The translations under genes were made by a program, and so were the position numbers. A DNA stretch of 64,000 nt. Source: Puccinellia tenuiflora (Eukaryota > Streptophyta > Magnoliopsida > Poales > Poaceae). This document shows positions 41,721 to 54,571 of the stretch, in pieces. Every line of letters starts with the position of its first letter. Positions within the stretch are counted from its first letter, which is position 1. Below the pieces are notes generated by a model, which saw only the letters and a list, made by a program, of their open reading frames with translations, did no database searches and was not told where the DNA came from. The stretch spans positions 349,953 to 413,952 of the forward strand of contig QRDG01000066.1 in NCBI GenBank assembly GCA_012064385.1, given 5' to 3'.

Positions 41721-44621
41721 TGTGGCGCCCTCGCTTAGAAAAGCAAGGCCACATTGTGAAATATGCTATTCCCTGGATCGAGTATGGATAGCAACTCACA
41801 AAGGATGTAATATCATGCATCAATGTCAAATATTATTACAACACGATTCGAATGATCCAGGAGTAAAATAATTCCTTACAACTTTGCATAGCCGAAGGTA
41901 GCTTTAAAAGAGTAAAGAGTTCAACAAATTATTCAGAGTTCAACACGCAGCAATATAATAGCACAGAGCTCCTTCATCTCCATGAGCCACTGGCGATCAT
42001 GTTGGTTGTAAGCTCGAAGACACGTCTCACTCATCGTCGTAGTAGCCTGCAACATTTAACGTTGCAGCCCAGGGAATTTGGGTCAATACCTTGTAACAGG
42101 CCGGCAAGTGAATACTATGGTGGATTATAAAATGGCAAGACTAATACTACATGCTTATCTGGCTGGTGGGGTTGAAGGCTATTGCATAAAGCCAATTTTG
42201 TCCTACTTTTCACAAACATTTTATTCTCAACTTTACAATATGAGACACACCCATGGAACGCATCCAAGGTCTCATATACCCGTGTTCACCCATCACATTT
42301 TATTATGAAATTGGAATGAAGAGATCCTCCGACAACTTCCTTACTTAGCTACTCAAAATTGTCCGTAACCGGGGACACGGCTATGATCATAGTTTTATTA
42401 CTCTCGAGAGTTTGTGGCACTTTCCCCACTAGACTCGATCAACCCATTCTATCCTTAACCCACATTTAGTGAAAAGGAAAGGAGAAGACCAAGACGAGAC
42501 CTTTCTGAAGCACTTTCCCAACCACTACTGGCTTGACCCGTTCCAACCTACATCCCCTACATCTGCTTGTCAAACCGGGCTGGTTCCATGCTACTTACTT
42601 AGTCAAGACAGAGCCCATATGACTAGTGGCTGCACTGGAAGCAACTAAACATGGAGTGACATCGAATCTCAATACCCTGGGTGGCCATCCACAAGTGCAC
42701 ATACTCAGGTTCACACCATGAAAATGGGCCTGAGCAGCCACTCAACTTTAAACATCCGAAGCCATCCATTTCCACCCAGGTGGTTCATTAATTTAGTAGA
42801 ACTTTCACCTGACTTACTACAGCAAAAACTTTCACAATTGCAGCAAGCATTCTACTAAATTAATATAGGTACCTAGTCAACAGGAAAAGATCTAACAGGC
42901 TTGCATAGCATAATTAAAACATTAGTAAACCTATCATGCAAACTACTAAGATAATCTATAATGCAATAACAAAATAATAGGTCCTTCATGAGCTTGTGTA
43001 TACACTTGCCTTGATCGTTGTTCGGGTTGTCGCAGCACTCACAGTACGTCTGGCACTCCTCACAATCTAATCAACAAGCAAACAATCACCAAATCAAAAC
43101 AACATTCAACATGAGGCAATACAAAAATAATATGAATGTATGAAATGCAATCTAACACTCCACCAATTAAAGAAATATGATTATATTAAAGTTTCTGTTG
43201 TCTAACATATGCATGATGCTCATGATCACAAATTTTATAGTGTTTAATAATTTAGAAAAACATTTATAGGCTAGAATACCTTATTTTAGGATTCTGTGAA
43301 AATAATTTAAATGCATGATGCAAAAGTGCAATTTGAACACACCACTGGATAGAAAACATTTTTCCAAGCATTTTGATATAAAGTTTGCAATTTTTGGACA
43401 AGTGGATCAAAAGATATGAATTTTACAAGATTGCACTAAAATCTGGCATTTTATTCTATTTTCTGGAATTACAAATCAGCCGAGCTGACTGGGCTGCTGA
43501 CTGGGCGCTGACTCGGCGGCCACATGGCCCTATCCTATTGGCCCGTACCGATTCGGTACAGGAAAAGAAAAAGAACCGTTGGATCGAGATCCAACGGTCC
43601 CCGTTAGATCCATCCGTGCCCGGTGGTGCTAGGTCACCGGAGCACGGTGGCCACGGCGGCGACACGGCGGCGAGTGCGTTCCCGGCGTACGGCGGCTTCC
43701 CGGGACGAATTCGTCCTACCTCGGTGACGGCGGCGGCGAGGCGGACTCGGTGGCGCAGCGGTGGGCTTCGGCTCCTCTTCTTCTTCCCGGAATCGGTTGC
43801 CGGAGTTGCGGCCAGCGGCGGTCCGAGGCGGCGGTGGAAGGATCCGTCGTCCTAGCGAGAGAATGAGCACCAAAAGGTGTCAAAAAGGAAGAGAAAGGAG
43901 AGGGGAGGGGGATAGAGGGCAGGGGGAGGGCGGGGAGTGGCCGGAGTGGTCGCGGCGTGCGGATTTACCGGCGGCGGGCGGCGGCGGCACGAGCTCGAGA
44001 TCCAGCAGCCTGGCGGCGGGCCTGCTAGGGTTCGAGGGGGAGGTGATAGAGGGAGGGGAGGAGCTTAAGTAGGCGGGTCGCGGCGTTGATGGCGAGAAGG
44101 GAAACGCCCGCAATCAAGGCGGCGGACGGCGGCAGTTTCCTTCCGGGCGGCCGATTTGGGGAGCGAGGGAGACACCCGGCGGGGCGGTCGCGGGGCCAGC
44201 GAGAGAGAGAGGAGAGGGCGCGGGGGCTGCTGGCGGCGGGTGGCGCGGACGGTAACGGCCGCGCGGGGTTGGGCGGCGTTCGGCGGCGGCCGGGACGGCC
44301 GGTTCCCCCTTTTTTTTTTCTTTTCTTTTTTTTTACTGTTTTTCCAAAAGCTTTCAAATAGATCAAAAAAAGTTAGAAAATTTGAATAAATACTTTTTGA
44401 AGCTGGTTCTGTATATAACACATTGGCACAAGTTTTCAATTAAATAAAGAGAAAATAATTGGTTTAGTGACAAGGGTTGCTTAGCACCCTATTATGTCAA
44501 AACAAAATATTTAACCAAAATTATTTTTAAAGGTTCAAAGCAAGATTTTTATATGCACTAAAACATGATGCTTATGAATGAATGCATGCTTATGCATTTT
44601 TTGAAAAATTGGGATGTTACA
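41721..44621 (-). repeat. Element H 5' LTR (2,901 bp)
   Basis: Nearly identical to 32607-35539 except for 44141-44535, where many single-base deletions and changes are concentrated. Palindrome at 43575-43598. Confidence 0.93.
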
Positions 44622-44626
44622 TGTAT

Positions 44627-46303
44627 TAACCGGAAACATAATACATGTGTGGAATATAAACAACCAGTTGTCCCTAGTAAGCCTCTACCAGACTGGTTCG
44701 TTAGTCAAGAGATGGTTAGAGTTTCCTAACCATGGACTTGTTACAGTCACTTGATAATGGAGTTAATCATTGGGAGAATGATGTGATGGACAAGACCCAA
44801 TAATAAAGAGTTGCAAATGATCGTGTCACTTAGTTTCATTGTCAACGCTTTTAGTATATGCCAAGTATAGTTTCCTTAGACCATGAGATTATGTCACTCC
44901 CATTTACCGGAGGAATGCTTTGTGGACATCAAATGTCACTTCATAACTGGGTGATTATAAAGGTGGATTTTAGGTATCTCCGATGGTATTTGTTGGGTTA
45001 CATGAATCAAGAGTGGGATTTGTGCTTCCTTGTGACGGAAAAGATATCTCTGGGCCCTCTTGGTAATATAGCATCAGAAAGGTTGCAACCATGTGATTAA
45101 GTGTTAATCACGGAGATCCTATATTATGGACGAGTAAAGAGAACTTGCCAGGTAACAAGATGAAATTAGATATGGAGACATCGACGATTGAATCTCGGGC
45201 AAGTTAAATATCGGTGAGACAAAGGGAATCGTATACGAGATTAAGAATCTCCGGCAAAGTGGTTCAATCGATAAGGAACTTCGTTGAATATGTAGGAGTC
45301 AATATGGGCATCCCGGTCCCGGTATTGATTATTGACCGGATCATGTCGACATGTTCTCGAACCCGTAGGGTCAGACACTTAACGCTCCGATGTAGCTAGG
45401 GTTAGCGATGAGATGATTGATGGTATGAATGAATATTGATTCGGAGTCTCAGATGGGATCCTAGACGTCACGAGGAGATCCGAAAGAGTCCGGAGAATAA
45501 GATTCATATAAGGAAAGTGGTTTTCGGAGGTGTCGGAAAGGTTCCGGAATATTTCGGTAGGGTACCGGAATGAAGAGTCTAGAAGTGGGGCCCACCTGGG
45601 TGTGGACCCACATGGGCCAAAGTGGTGGTGCAGCAGCCCTACTGGGCTGGCCGCACCAGGGCAGGCTGGCAGCCTACTTGGCCCAGCCGGCCAACATATG
45701 GAAAAAGGGGTGGAGGCCTAGTCCATCTAGGACTTGGCTTGCTTGGGGGTGAAGGCACCCTAGGGCAGCCGGCCCTAGATTGGGGCGCCCCACCCCTGCC
45801 CTAGACGCCACCTATTTAAAGGGAGGAGGGGTGCGGCAAAAGGCTGCTCAAGTCCTTGCCGCCCCAAGCCCTAGCCGCCGCCCCTCTCCTCCACCTCCTC
45901 TCTCCCGCAGTTGCTTGGCGAAGCCCTGCTGGGATCTCCACCATATCCACCACCACACCGTCGTGCTGCTGGAATCTCACGAGCCACTTCCTCCTCGCTT
46001 GCGGGATCAAGGAGAGGAAGTCTTCATCGAGCTGTACGTGTGGATACCGCGGAGGTGCTGCTCATGCGGTGCTCCATCGGATTGGATCTCAGATCAGATA
46101 ATACATCTCCTCGCGACTAGATGAGTCTAGTTGTGAGGATCGACAGACCAACCCCTGCATCGACAAAAGGCTTCTTTCATTCTTCAAGGGTAAGAGATTG
46201 GATCTCCTTCTCGCTGCCTTCATCTAATCGATCTAGATCCATTGGGTTTCTTCTGCTTGTTACGTAGGAATTTTTTTTTGTTTTCTATGCAACGAACACT
46301 TCA
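44627..46303 (+). repeat. Copia 5' LTR, main part
   Basis: Continues the LTR after the TGTAT duplication and matches 51088-52759. The LTR totals about 1,772 bp against 1,767 bp for the 3' copy. The transcript start is not located. Open frames inside (for example 45780-46124) are also present in the other LTR and are not credible genes. Confidence 0.9.
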
Positions 46304-47552
46304 GTGGTATCAGAGCCTAGATCTATTCGTAGATGTTGGTGCGATTAGAACACAAGGAGTTGTGGGCGTTGATGTTTTTGTTGCTACCTTCTCGCATGTA
46401 TTTCGTATCTTGTTGGATGGTTGGAATTGAAGCGGCCCAGACCAACTTTACTCGTCCACGCACGAGAGACCGATTCCACGATTGACATGCAACTTGTATT
46501 GCATAAGTGGCTGGCGGGTGTCTATTTATCTAGCTATGGTGAGATGCGATCTGCAATGGAAGGCCTTTAAAAGGATGAGTAAATAAGCAACTTCTATATC
46601 ACCGTTGTGATTTTTGTGCAGATTAGAACGGTTCTATCTCGTTGACCCAATCCACATAAAAATTGCATAAACAAAGTAGAGGACGTCTAACTTGTTTTTG
46701 TAGGGTTTGTGATGTGGTATGGCCAATGTGTGATTTGTGATAATGTATGCAATGATCATGTTTGTAATCTTTCACGGCTTGCATGTCGATGAGTACGGCA
46801 ACTGGCAGGAGCCATATGGTTGTCTATTATTTTATGTGACATGCGTTTCATTGAATCACCATGTAATTGCTTTACTTTATCGCTAAGAGTAGCAATAGTT
46901 GTGGTTGCAATAGTTGGTGATGGCAACCATGGAGGAGGCGCCACAATGTCGGAGATAATGGAGATCATGCCGGTGCTTTGGAGATGGAGATCAAAGGCAC
47001 AAGAAGAAAAGGCCATATCATATCACAATTATGAATTGCATGTGATGTTAATCCTTTTATGCACCTTATTGCTTGCTTAGATGTGATCGCGATGGTAGCA
47101 TGATAAGGTGATCTCTCACGTTAATATCAAGAAGTGTTCTCCCCTAGTATGCACCGTTGCAAAAGTTCGTCGTTTTGAAGCACCACGTGATGATCGGGTG
47201 TGATAGGCTCTACGTTCACATACAACGGGTGTAAGCCAGATTTACACAAGCGAAAATACTACAGTTTACTTGACGAGCCTAGCATGTACAGACATGGCCT
47301 CGGAACACAAGAACCGAAAGGTTAAACACGAGTCATACGAATGATATGATCAACACTGAGTTGTTCACCATTGAAGCTACATCATCTCACGTGATGATCG
47401 GTTGTGGTGTAGTGGATTTGGATCGTGTGTCACTAAAACAACCAGAGAGATGTTGAGTTTAGTGGGAGTTCATGTAGTAATTTTGATTAAGATGAACTAA
47501 AATTATCATAAACAAAAGTCCTAAGATGTCTTTGCAAAAATCCTTGTAGATC
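46304..47552 (+). promoter_or_regulatory. Copia leader with PBS (46305-46317)
   Basis: TGGTATCAGAGCC lies one base inside the LTR. The following 1.2 kb up to gag has no gene. It includes TTGCTTGCTTAGATGTGATC and similar text found in leaders of Triticeae copia elements (recognised from memory). Confidence 0.75.
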
Positions 47553-48178
47553 ATGGCCGACTATGGTCATTTTTTCATGGCCAAGGAGTTGCGTCTAGAT
47601 GGGTCAAACTTTATCGAGTGGTACATGCTTTTGTGTGAAGTCCTACACACCAATGACTTGCTTGACGTGCTAGAAGAATCAATAGGAGATAAACCCAACG
47701 TTTCTGCAAATGAGGAAGAGCACATAGAATGGCTTCGCCCAGAAACCACTTACTTACAAGTTGAGTGGCTGATGTGCACCTACATGAATTCTGACCTAAG
47801 TAGTCAATTCGAAGACTTGCGTGCCAATGAGATTGTTGATGAGCTGAAAAATAGGTTCATAGCACAAGTCAGAATTGCGAGGTTCGAGAATCTGAATGAG
47901 TTTCTTTCACTCAAGATGGAAGAAAACACTTGTTTGGAACAACACCTGAGGAAGATGCATGAGATTCATCACCGTCTAGTGCTTGTTTGGGACTACTTGA
48001 TGACTGATGAATTCGCGATAGATGGGGTGTTGCGCTCGCTTCCCCCAGCTTCAAGAATTACGTCAGGGACTATGTCAAGGGAAGGGATTCGATCACTTTC
48101 TGTGAGTTTGTGTCTCGGCTTCGTCATGTCAAAGTGGAAGCTATAGCAGGAGAAGTTGTCGATGCAGAAGGTATATAG
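47553..48178 (+). pseudogene. Copia gag (UBN2-type) with one frameshift
   Basis: Begins MADYGHFFMAKELRLDGSNF and follows the copia Gag pattern, with a conserved (N)F..W...L..VL block and a later SLKMEENTCLEQHLRKMHE segment. An extra C in the run at 48042-48046 shifts the frame: the expected continuation (SFKNYVRDYVKGRDSITF) is in the next frame and runs to a TAG near 48178. No zinc knuckle follows. It would form the particle shell; protease, integrase and RT are lacking. Confidence 0.82.
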
Positions 48179-50992
48179 TGATATACAAGTTGTAAATGTT
48201 TTGTGTCCCGTTTACACTTGTGGTGAGCTAAGTATTTGATACTTATGCTTTTTTATGAAAACAGGGCTTCCGTTTAGAAGTGCATGGAGGGACTGAGTGG
48301 ATATCGCAGAATGATGGCAATCAAGGAGTTGATGCTGGCGGCATTCTACTTCTACATTTATCATTTTATGATTAGAGGATTTGAATGAGTTTTTGTAATC
48401 GAATTAAGTGTGATCTTTAAATTAGTGTGTCTCAGTTTGTGACACGCTTATTCATGTTAAAGACAAGTGGTTGTTCTATTTTCATGAGTAATTCTTTTTG
48501 GTGATCACGTTTCGATTATGAGATTATTGTCCTTAGTTTAATATAAACGATGATTAGTTAAACATTTATAAAATATGTGACACACTAAAGATATCCAAAA
48601 CTTAATAATGACAATTGTTTTAGTCGTGCTAAATATTGAATAAATTTTTTGATGTTTTATCAATGCCCCTTATTGTAAGGAGTATGACTAAAATGCCACC
48701 TTTGGAAGAGTGATAGGAGTTGCCGAAAATAAACACAAGTGTTGGTTGTATTTTCAGCAAACGTTAGATGTCATTATTTTGTGTACTCCATCATAAATGA
48801 AATGATTAAATAGGTGTATTTATTCGAGTTATGATATTTGATGAGATCAACTAAAATTCTAGAGTTTTAGGATATTAAGTTAACAAGAAAATTGAGTCTT
48901 TATGATTTGATCAAAAGAGACAAAATATATGAGTTATATGTTAGTATGCGGGCTTGTGAGAAGTGTTATCACAAATTACAATGTTTAGAATATTTAAATG
49001 GTGTTTGATATGTCCTAAGATATCGTAATCACGCACTATTCGATATTGTGTGGTCTCGAAGAAGGGTTTTATTTCGGGGGGTTTAATAATAGCATTTAGA
49101 TTTATTTGATAAACACTATGTTTAGAAATAAGGATCTATTTAATGATTCACATAAACGATTCCATATGAGTTATGAGAAGTCGTGGTAATTATGAGATAA
49201 TTAGAGACTATTGCGAATAATGTTGTAGTATATTCATAAGTGTGACTATGAGTGTGATTCCACAATATGAGACTAAAAGGGGCAAACCAATTTGTTGGTT
49301 GTGCTAAGTATTTTAGTGGTTTATCGTGAAAAGGTTTCATTGATAAAAGGGATTGCTGGAATAAATCGAAAAGCTGAAACCTTGCTTGTTTATGTATCAA
49401 GTGGCACATATGTAAAGTGCTCTGTTGGTTAAAACTTGACACATGAAGGAATTAATGATGGTGATCATTGAATTTCGGTTTAGCTTGTCTAAAGGACTAG
49501 GATTCAAGAATATTAAAGTTTTATCAGGTTATAAAATAATATTCATGATTTACTTGTCATGTTTGAGAAACAGGACATACCTACGAAACTACAAAGAAGA
49601 AATAGAAGCCTTAAATATGAAAGTGACTAAGGGTCATCCTATGTTAAGTTTAAATCACAAAGTAATTGTTGCTTGATTTTCTGAAAGTGGTGTTTCATAT
49701 ATTTATTCCTCAAAAGGGGTTTTGTAGAGAATAAATAAAACTTAAAGCTAGCAAAGTACTAGCATTTCGTATATGAGTTCTCTAATTTTAAAAGGTTAAT
49801 TAAGAATTTTGGATGTGTCCAAAATATCGAGAAAGTGCATAAGAAACTGAGTGGGATCTAATTGACATATGTGGTGACATATATTAAGTTAGAGCAGAAA
49901 CTATTTTTCCATAAACAAAATATGTGGTGACATATGTTTGTGTGGGAGCTAGTTAATCATAATCAAATATAGAGATAACATATTTCTGAGTGGGAGCCAA
50001 AGTGGTTTCACAATTTAATATGTGTATGGTGTATATTTGAGTGGGAGTTTACAACACCATGTTTATATGAAATGGAGATTTCATAAATGATGTAAATATT
50101 TCAGGAACCAAATGCATAACTTGTGAAGTTAATTTGAATGTCAAATATCTATGGAGCTAGATGCATATTTTGTCGATAAATGAGTCAGGATGTTTAGCCT
50201 AATTTTTTTTTCAAGGAGTTCAAAATAGAAGAAGTGGAGAAGTGTTCATTACTTGTTAAAGATGGGTGAAACATAAAGTTTATTTTTGATACAAAATAAT
50301 GGTTGGAGGATATGTTAGTATTCACTATGAATTGTTCATAGGTCTAAACATATAAGAACCATAATTTTATAGTTGACGAAATGTGACCCAAGTTCTTGGT
50401 TAGAAGAACGTGTTAGAAATGAGGAGTCATTTCAACATAGAGATGAGATAATTGAATCTAGAGATTGGCAGACTTGGTTGAAGTCATGACACCAAACTAG
50501 ATTGGAGATCTCGTAACAGCAGAAGCGCAGGGAAAGCATGATCGGAAATATCGAAGTGAAAAGTATTAGGAGTATATGATTAATTCAAGGATTAAAAGAT
50601 ATAATATTGTGGTTTGAGGAATTTTGTTTCAAGATTGAGTGAGTTCCGTGTGCACATGCTATGTGAAAGTTCTTTTGACTGATCATACGTCATGTAGGCA
50701 TAAAAAGGAAACGAAAGTCTCACTCTGTAACCAAATATATTATATTCGTCATATGATGATGAGGTTTATCAAGTGATGATATAAGGTTTATCATGTGATG
50801 ATAAAGTAATGTCAACTTAGGTGACATTAATGTTTTGCAAAGAACATAAAGAACTGTATAGTACAGAACACGAACAGAACCTCTTCCACAAGCAAACATG
50901 ATCAGCACTGAGACTCCATGAGTGTTAAACACCGTGAGTGTTGGATCGAGAAAATGTAAACTAGATTATTGACTCTAGTGCAAGTGGGAGAC
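48179..50992 (+). other. Copia interior without pol
   Basis: 2.8 kb of AT-rich sequence with no recognisable protease, integrase, RT or RNase H on either strand. Several variants of GAGTGGGAG and ATATGTGGTGACATATGTT recur near 49850-50050. The final CAAGTGGGAGAC is the polypurine tract. Confidence 0.7.
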
Positions 50993-52759
50993 TGTTGGGA
51001 ATATGCCCTAGAGGCAATAATAAAATGGTTTATTAGCATATTCATGTTTATGATAATAGTTTATTCTCCAAGCTATAATTGTATTAACCGGAAACATAAT
51101 ACATGTGTGGAATATAAACAACCAGTTGACCCTAGTAAGCCTCTACCAGACTAGTTCGTCAGTCAAGAGATGGTTAGAGTTTCCTAACCATGGACTTGTT
51201 ACAGTCACTTGATAACGGAGTCAATCATTGGGAGAATGATGTGATGGACAAGACCCAATAATAAAGAGTTGCAAATGATCGTGTCACTCAGTTTCATTGT
51301 CAACGCTTTTAGTATATGCCAAGTATAGTTTTCTTAGACCATGAGATTATGTCACTCCCATTTACCGGAGGAATACTTTGTGGACATCAAATGTCACTTC
51401 GTAACTGGGTGATTATAAAGGTGGCTTTCAGGTATCTCCGATGGTATTTGTTGGGTTACATGAATCAAGAGTGGGATTTGTCCTTCCTTGTGACAGAAAA
51501 GATATCTCTGGGCCCTCTCGGTAATATAGCATCAAAAAGGTTGCAACCATGTGATTAAGTGTTAATCACGAAGATCCTATATTATGGACGAGTAAAGAGA
51601 ACTTGCCAGGTAACGAGATGAAACTAGATATGGAGATATCGACGATCAAATCTCGGGCAAGTTAAATATCGGTGAGACAAAGGGAATCGTATATGCGATT
51701 AAGAATCCCCGGCATCGTGGTTAAATCGATAAGGAACTTCGTTGAATATGTAGGAGTCAATATGGGCATCCTGGTCCCGCTATTGATTATTGATCGGATC
51801 ATGTCTGCATGTTCTCGAACCCGTAGGGTCACACACTTAACGCTCCGATGTAGCTAGGGTTAGCGATGAGATAATTGATGGTACGAATGAATATTGATTC
51901 TAAGTCTCGGATGGGATCCTAGACGTCATGAGGAGATCCGTAAGAGTCCGGAGAATAAGATTCATATAAGGAAAGTGGTTTCCGGAGGTGTCGGAAAGGT
52001 TCCGGAATATTTCGGCAGGGTACCGGAATTTTCTAGAAGGTTCTAGAAGAGTCTAGAAGTGGGGCCCACCTGGCTGTGGACCCACATGGGCCAAAGTGGT
52101 GGTGCAGCAGCCCTACTGGGTTGGCCACACCAGGGCAGGCTGGCAGCCCACTTGACCCAGCCGGCCAACATATGGAAAAAGGGGGTGGAGGCCTAGTCCA
52201 TCTAGGACTCGGCTTGCTTGGGGGCGAAGGCACCCAAGGGCGCCCCACCCCTACCCTAGACACCACCTATTTAAATGGAGGAGGGGGTACGGCACAAGGC
52301 TGCTCAAGTCCTTGCTGCCCCAAGCCCTAGTCGTCGCCCCTCTCCTCCACCTCCTCTCTCCCGCAGCTGCTTGGCGAAGCCCTGCCGGGATCTCCACCAT
52401 ATCCACCACCACACCGTCGTGCTGCTGGAATGTCACGAGCCACTTAATCCTCGCTTGCGGGATCAAGGAGAGGAAGTCTTCATCGAGCTGTACGTGTGGA
52501 TACCGCGGAGGTGCTGCTCATGCGGTGCTCCATCGGATTGGATCTCGGATCGGATAATACATCTCCTCGCCACTAGATGAGTCTAGTTGCGGGGATCGAC
52601 AGACCAACCCCTGCATCGACAAAAGGCTTTGTTTGTTCTTCAAGGGTAAGAGTTTGGATCTCCTTCTCGCTACCTTCATCTAATAGATCTTGATCCGTTG
52701 GGTTTCTTCCGCTTGTTACGTAGGAATTTTTTTTTGTTTTCTATGCAACAAACCCTTCA
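50993..52759 (+). repeat. Copia 3' LTR (1,767 bp)
   Basis: Begins TGTTGGGAATATGCCC and ends AACCCTTCA. Compared with the 5' LTR there are scattered substitutions and small indels, for example TTCTAGAAGG near 52032 that is missing near 45570. Confidence 0.92.
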
Positions 52760-53584
52760 CTTAGTCCCCGTTGGAGATACCAACTGTGACTAAAGGTTTT
52801 CTCCAATATATCTCTCTTCTTCCTCACTTCTTCTTCCTACACCCAAGAGGAGCTCGAGTTCATGCCCATTTGGCTCCTCTGTTTCCTCCCCGATCTTGAG
52901 TTGATCCCCATTTTTTTCCACTATTTGTCAAGATTGGCGGCGCCCCATCTATCAAGGGTTCTAAAACGTTATCAAACTTCATCCTTTTATCCGTCATTGG
53001 TAATTTAGCCTCATTTCATTGCTAGTGCTAGCTAGGTGTTTGATGAAATGCCTAAGTTAGTTGCTTCTAATTCTAGGTTAGTTGTGTAATGGTTTTTGAT
53101 ATAAGTTTGATGAAACTAGTTTAGCTCATTTAAAATTATGCCATTTAAAATTATGACATTTAAAATTATGCCATTTTAAATTATGCCATTTGTGGGTTTT
53201 AGTTTGGGAAAAATTATGTGGGAGTTTATTTGATTTATATGCAATTTGAGCTTAAATTTAATGATGATTTATGGATTTTAGTGTCGTCCCGTCCCCATCC
53301 TCACCACCGTCGATCGCTCGCGCCGTCCCGTCGCTGGCACCACCTTGGTGAGCCTTTTGTTCTTATCTTTGTTTTTTTAATTCTTACTTATTGTATGATT
53401 TAGATATATAGTTACTTGTATGATTGTTTGTTATGTATAATGCCATGGTTTTGATATCCGTCCCCGTTGGCCCTCGTACGTTCTATGATTCGGATATGGT
53501 ATATTATTTTTTATAACTATTTGTTTCATTTTGTGTTTATGACAATTATGCCGATCAACTTGACATAGATATTTTTATCTAGGA
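52760..53584 (+). other. CACTA subterminal remainder and 5' region
   Basis: CACTA repeats resume with CTTAGTCCCCGTTGGAGA and GTGACTAAAGG. A pyrimidine-rich leader-like stretch follows, then AT-rich probable introns. Four tandem 15-bp units CATTTAAAATTATGC lie at 53127-53186. No credible exon except possible 5' UTR near 53285-53345. Confidence 0.5.
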
Positions 53585-53876
53585 GGTATGTGAACCGGAA
53601 ATTCGAACCGACAACTCTTGTCGAGAAGTTAAATTTAGTTCAAAAAGAAAACGATGTTTTGAAAGAAAATTGAAAATAATTGAAGAAGAGAAGATGAAAT
53701 TGGAGTTGTATGTTGCCGATGTGGTCGATGATCACAAGATCAAGATGGATGCAATGTGCTTGAAGATTAGAAAATATGCCGTTAATAAAGAGGCTTGGTA
53801 TCATTATGCTGTTGGATCAATTACTACTTAGTTGCGATTTTGATCGCATTTGTTGTTGCATTTAAATGCTTTAGAT
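53585..53876 (+). pseudogene. CACTA coiled-coil/membrane ORF remnant
   Basis: Conceptual reading in three frames gives YVNRKFEPTTLVEKLNLVQK, then EEEKMKLELYVADVVDDHKI, KEAWYHYAVGSI and a hydrophobic LVAILIAFVVAF end. This order (coiled coil then one membrane segment) recurs in Triticeae CACTA elements (from memory). Single-base shifts near 53670 and 53820 break it. The function is unknown. Confidence 0.5.
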
Positions 53877-54571
53877 AGTTCTATGTTAGTTTTAATGTAT
53901 GTTTTAGATGCTCTAGATAGTTGTATGTTGTTTTATGAGAACTATGTATGAACTTTATGTATATTTTTGCAATAATAACATTTGGTACTTTGGTTTTAAT
54001 GTGATGAACTTGTATTAATTTGGTCACTTCTGTATTCATGATGTTGTGTAGTATTGGTTTTTGATATACTTATATAATCCAGATGAGTCGGCAATGGATG
54101 TACAATGACCGACAATCTCCTGAGTTCATTAAGGGCCTGCAATATTTTATCAGTGTGGCCGATGTAAACAAGAAGCAGAATGGTTTTATGTATTGTCCAT
54201 GTGGTGACTGTAAGAATGAGAAGGATTACTCTTCGTCAAAGACCCTTCACATCCACCTGTTTCGATTCGGTTTCATGTCCGGCTATAATTGTTGGGCCAA
54301 GCATGGAGAAAGAGGGGTTATAATGGAAGAGAATGAAGAAGAAGAGGATGATGACAACTATCATATGTTCTCTGAACACGGTGGGACTACAATGGGGGAA
54401 GAAGCTGAAGAAGAGGCATCAGATGAGCCCGCTCATGATGATCTTCATCGGGACATTCTTGATGCACAAATAAACTGCGAAAGTGAAAATGAGAGGTTGA
54501 AGTTGGAACGCATGTTAGAGGATCACAAAAAATTCTTGTACCCAAATTGCGAAGATGGCTAGAAAAAGCTG

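Larger units (their letters stand above)
32607..44621 (-). mobile_element. Element H: complete, apparently autonomous chromovirus-like gypsy retrotransposon
   Basis: LTRs at 32607-35539 and 41721-44621 start TGTGGCGCCC and end GGGATGTTACA. TGTAT flanks both ends (32602-32606 and 44622-44626). On the minus strand it has an initiator-Met PBS, an extra 305-codon ORF, an uninterrupted gag-pol and a polypurine tract. Outside one aberrant block the LTRs differ at only about a dozen positions by eye. Its proteins are closely similar to element B, but the LTRs are largely different, so they are sister families. This is the youngest-looking element in the window. Confidence 0.95.
32512..52759 (+). mobile_element. 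Gag-only Ty1/copia retrotransposon with a nested gypsy element in its 5' LTR
   Basis: The LTR start TGTTGGGAATATGCCC occurs at 32512 and 50993; LTR ends are ...CTTCA at 46303 and 52759. The 5' LTR is split at 32606 by the gypsy element. The PBS TGGTATCAGAGCC (46305-46317) matches initiator-Met tRNA, and a purine tract (CAAGTGGGAGAC) precedes the 3' LTR. The flanks CTTAC (32507-32511) and CTTAG (52760-52764) match at four of five bases, so the duplication has drifted or the edge is off by one. The interior has a gag but no pol. Confidence 0.88.

Noticed and set aside
45530..46124. Overlapping frames in the copia LTR
   Set aside because: Repeated in the other LTR (52033-52580), open on both strands, and not conserved as protein.
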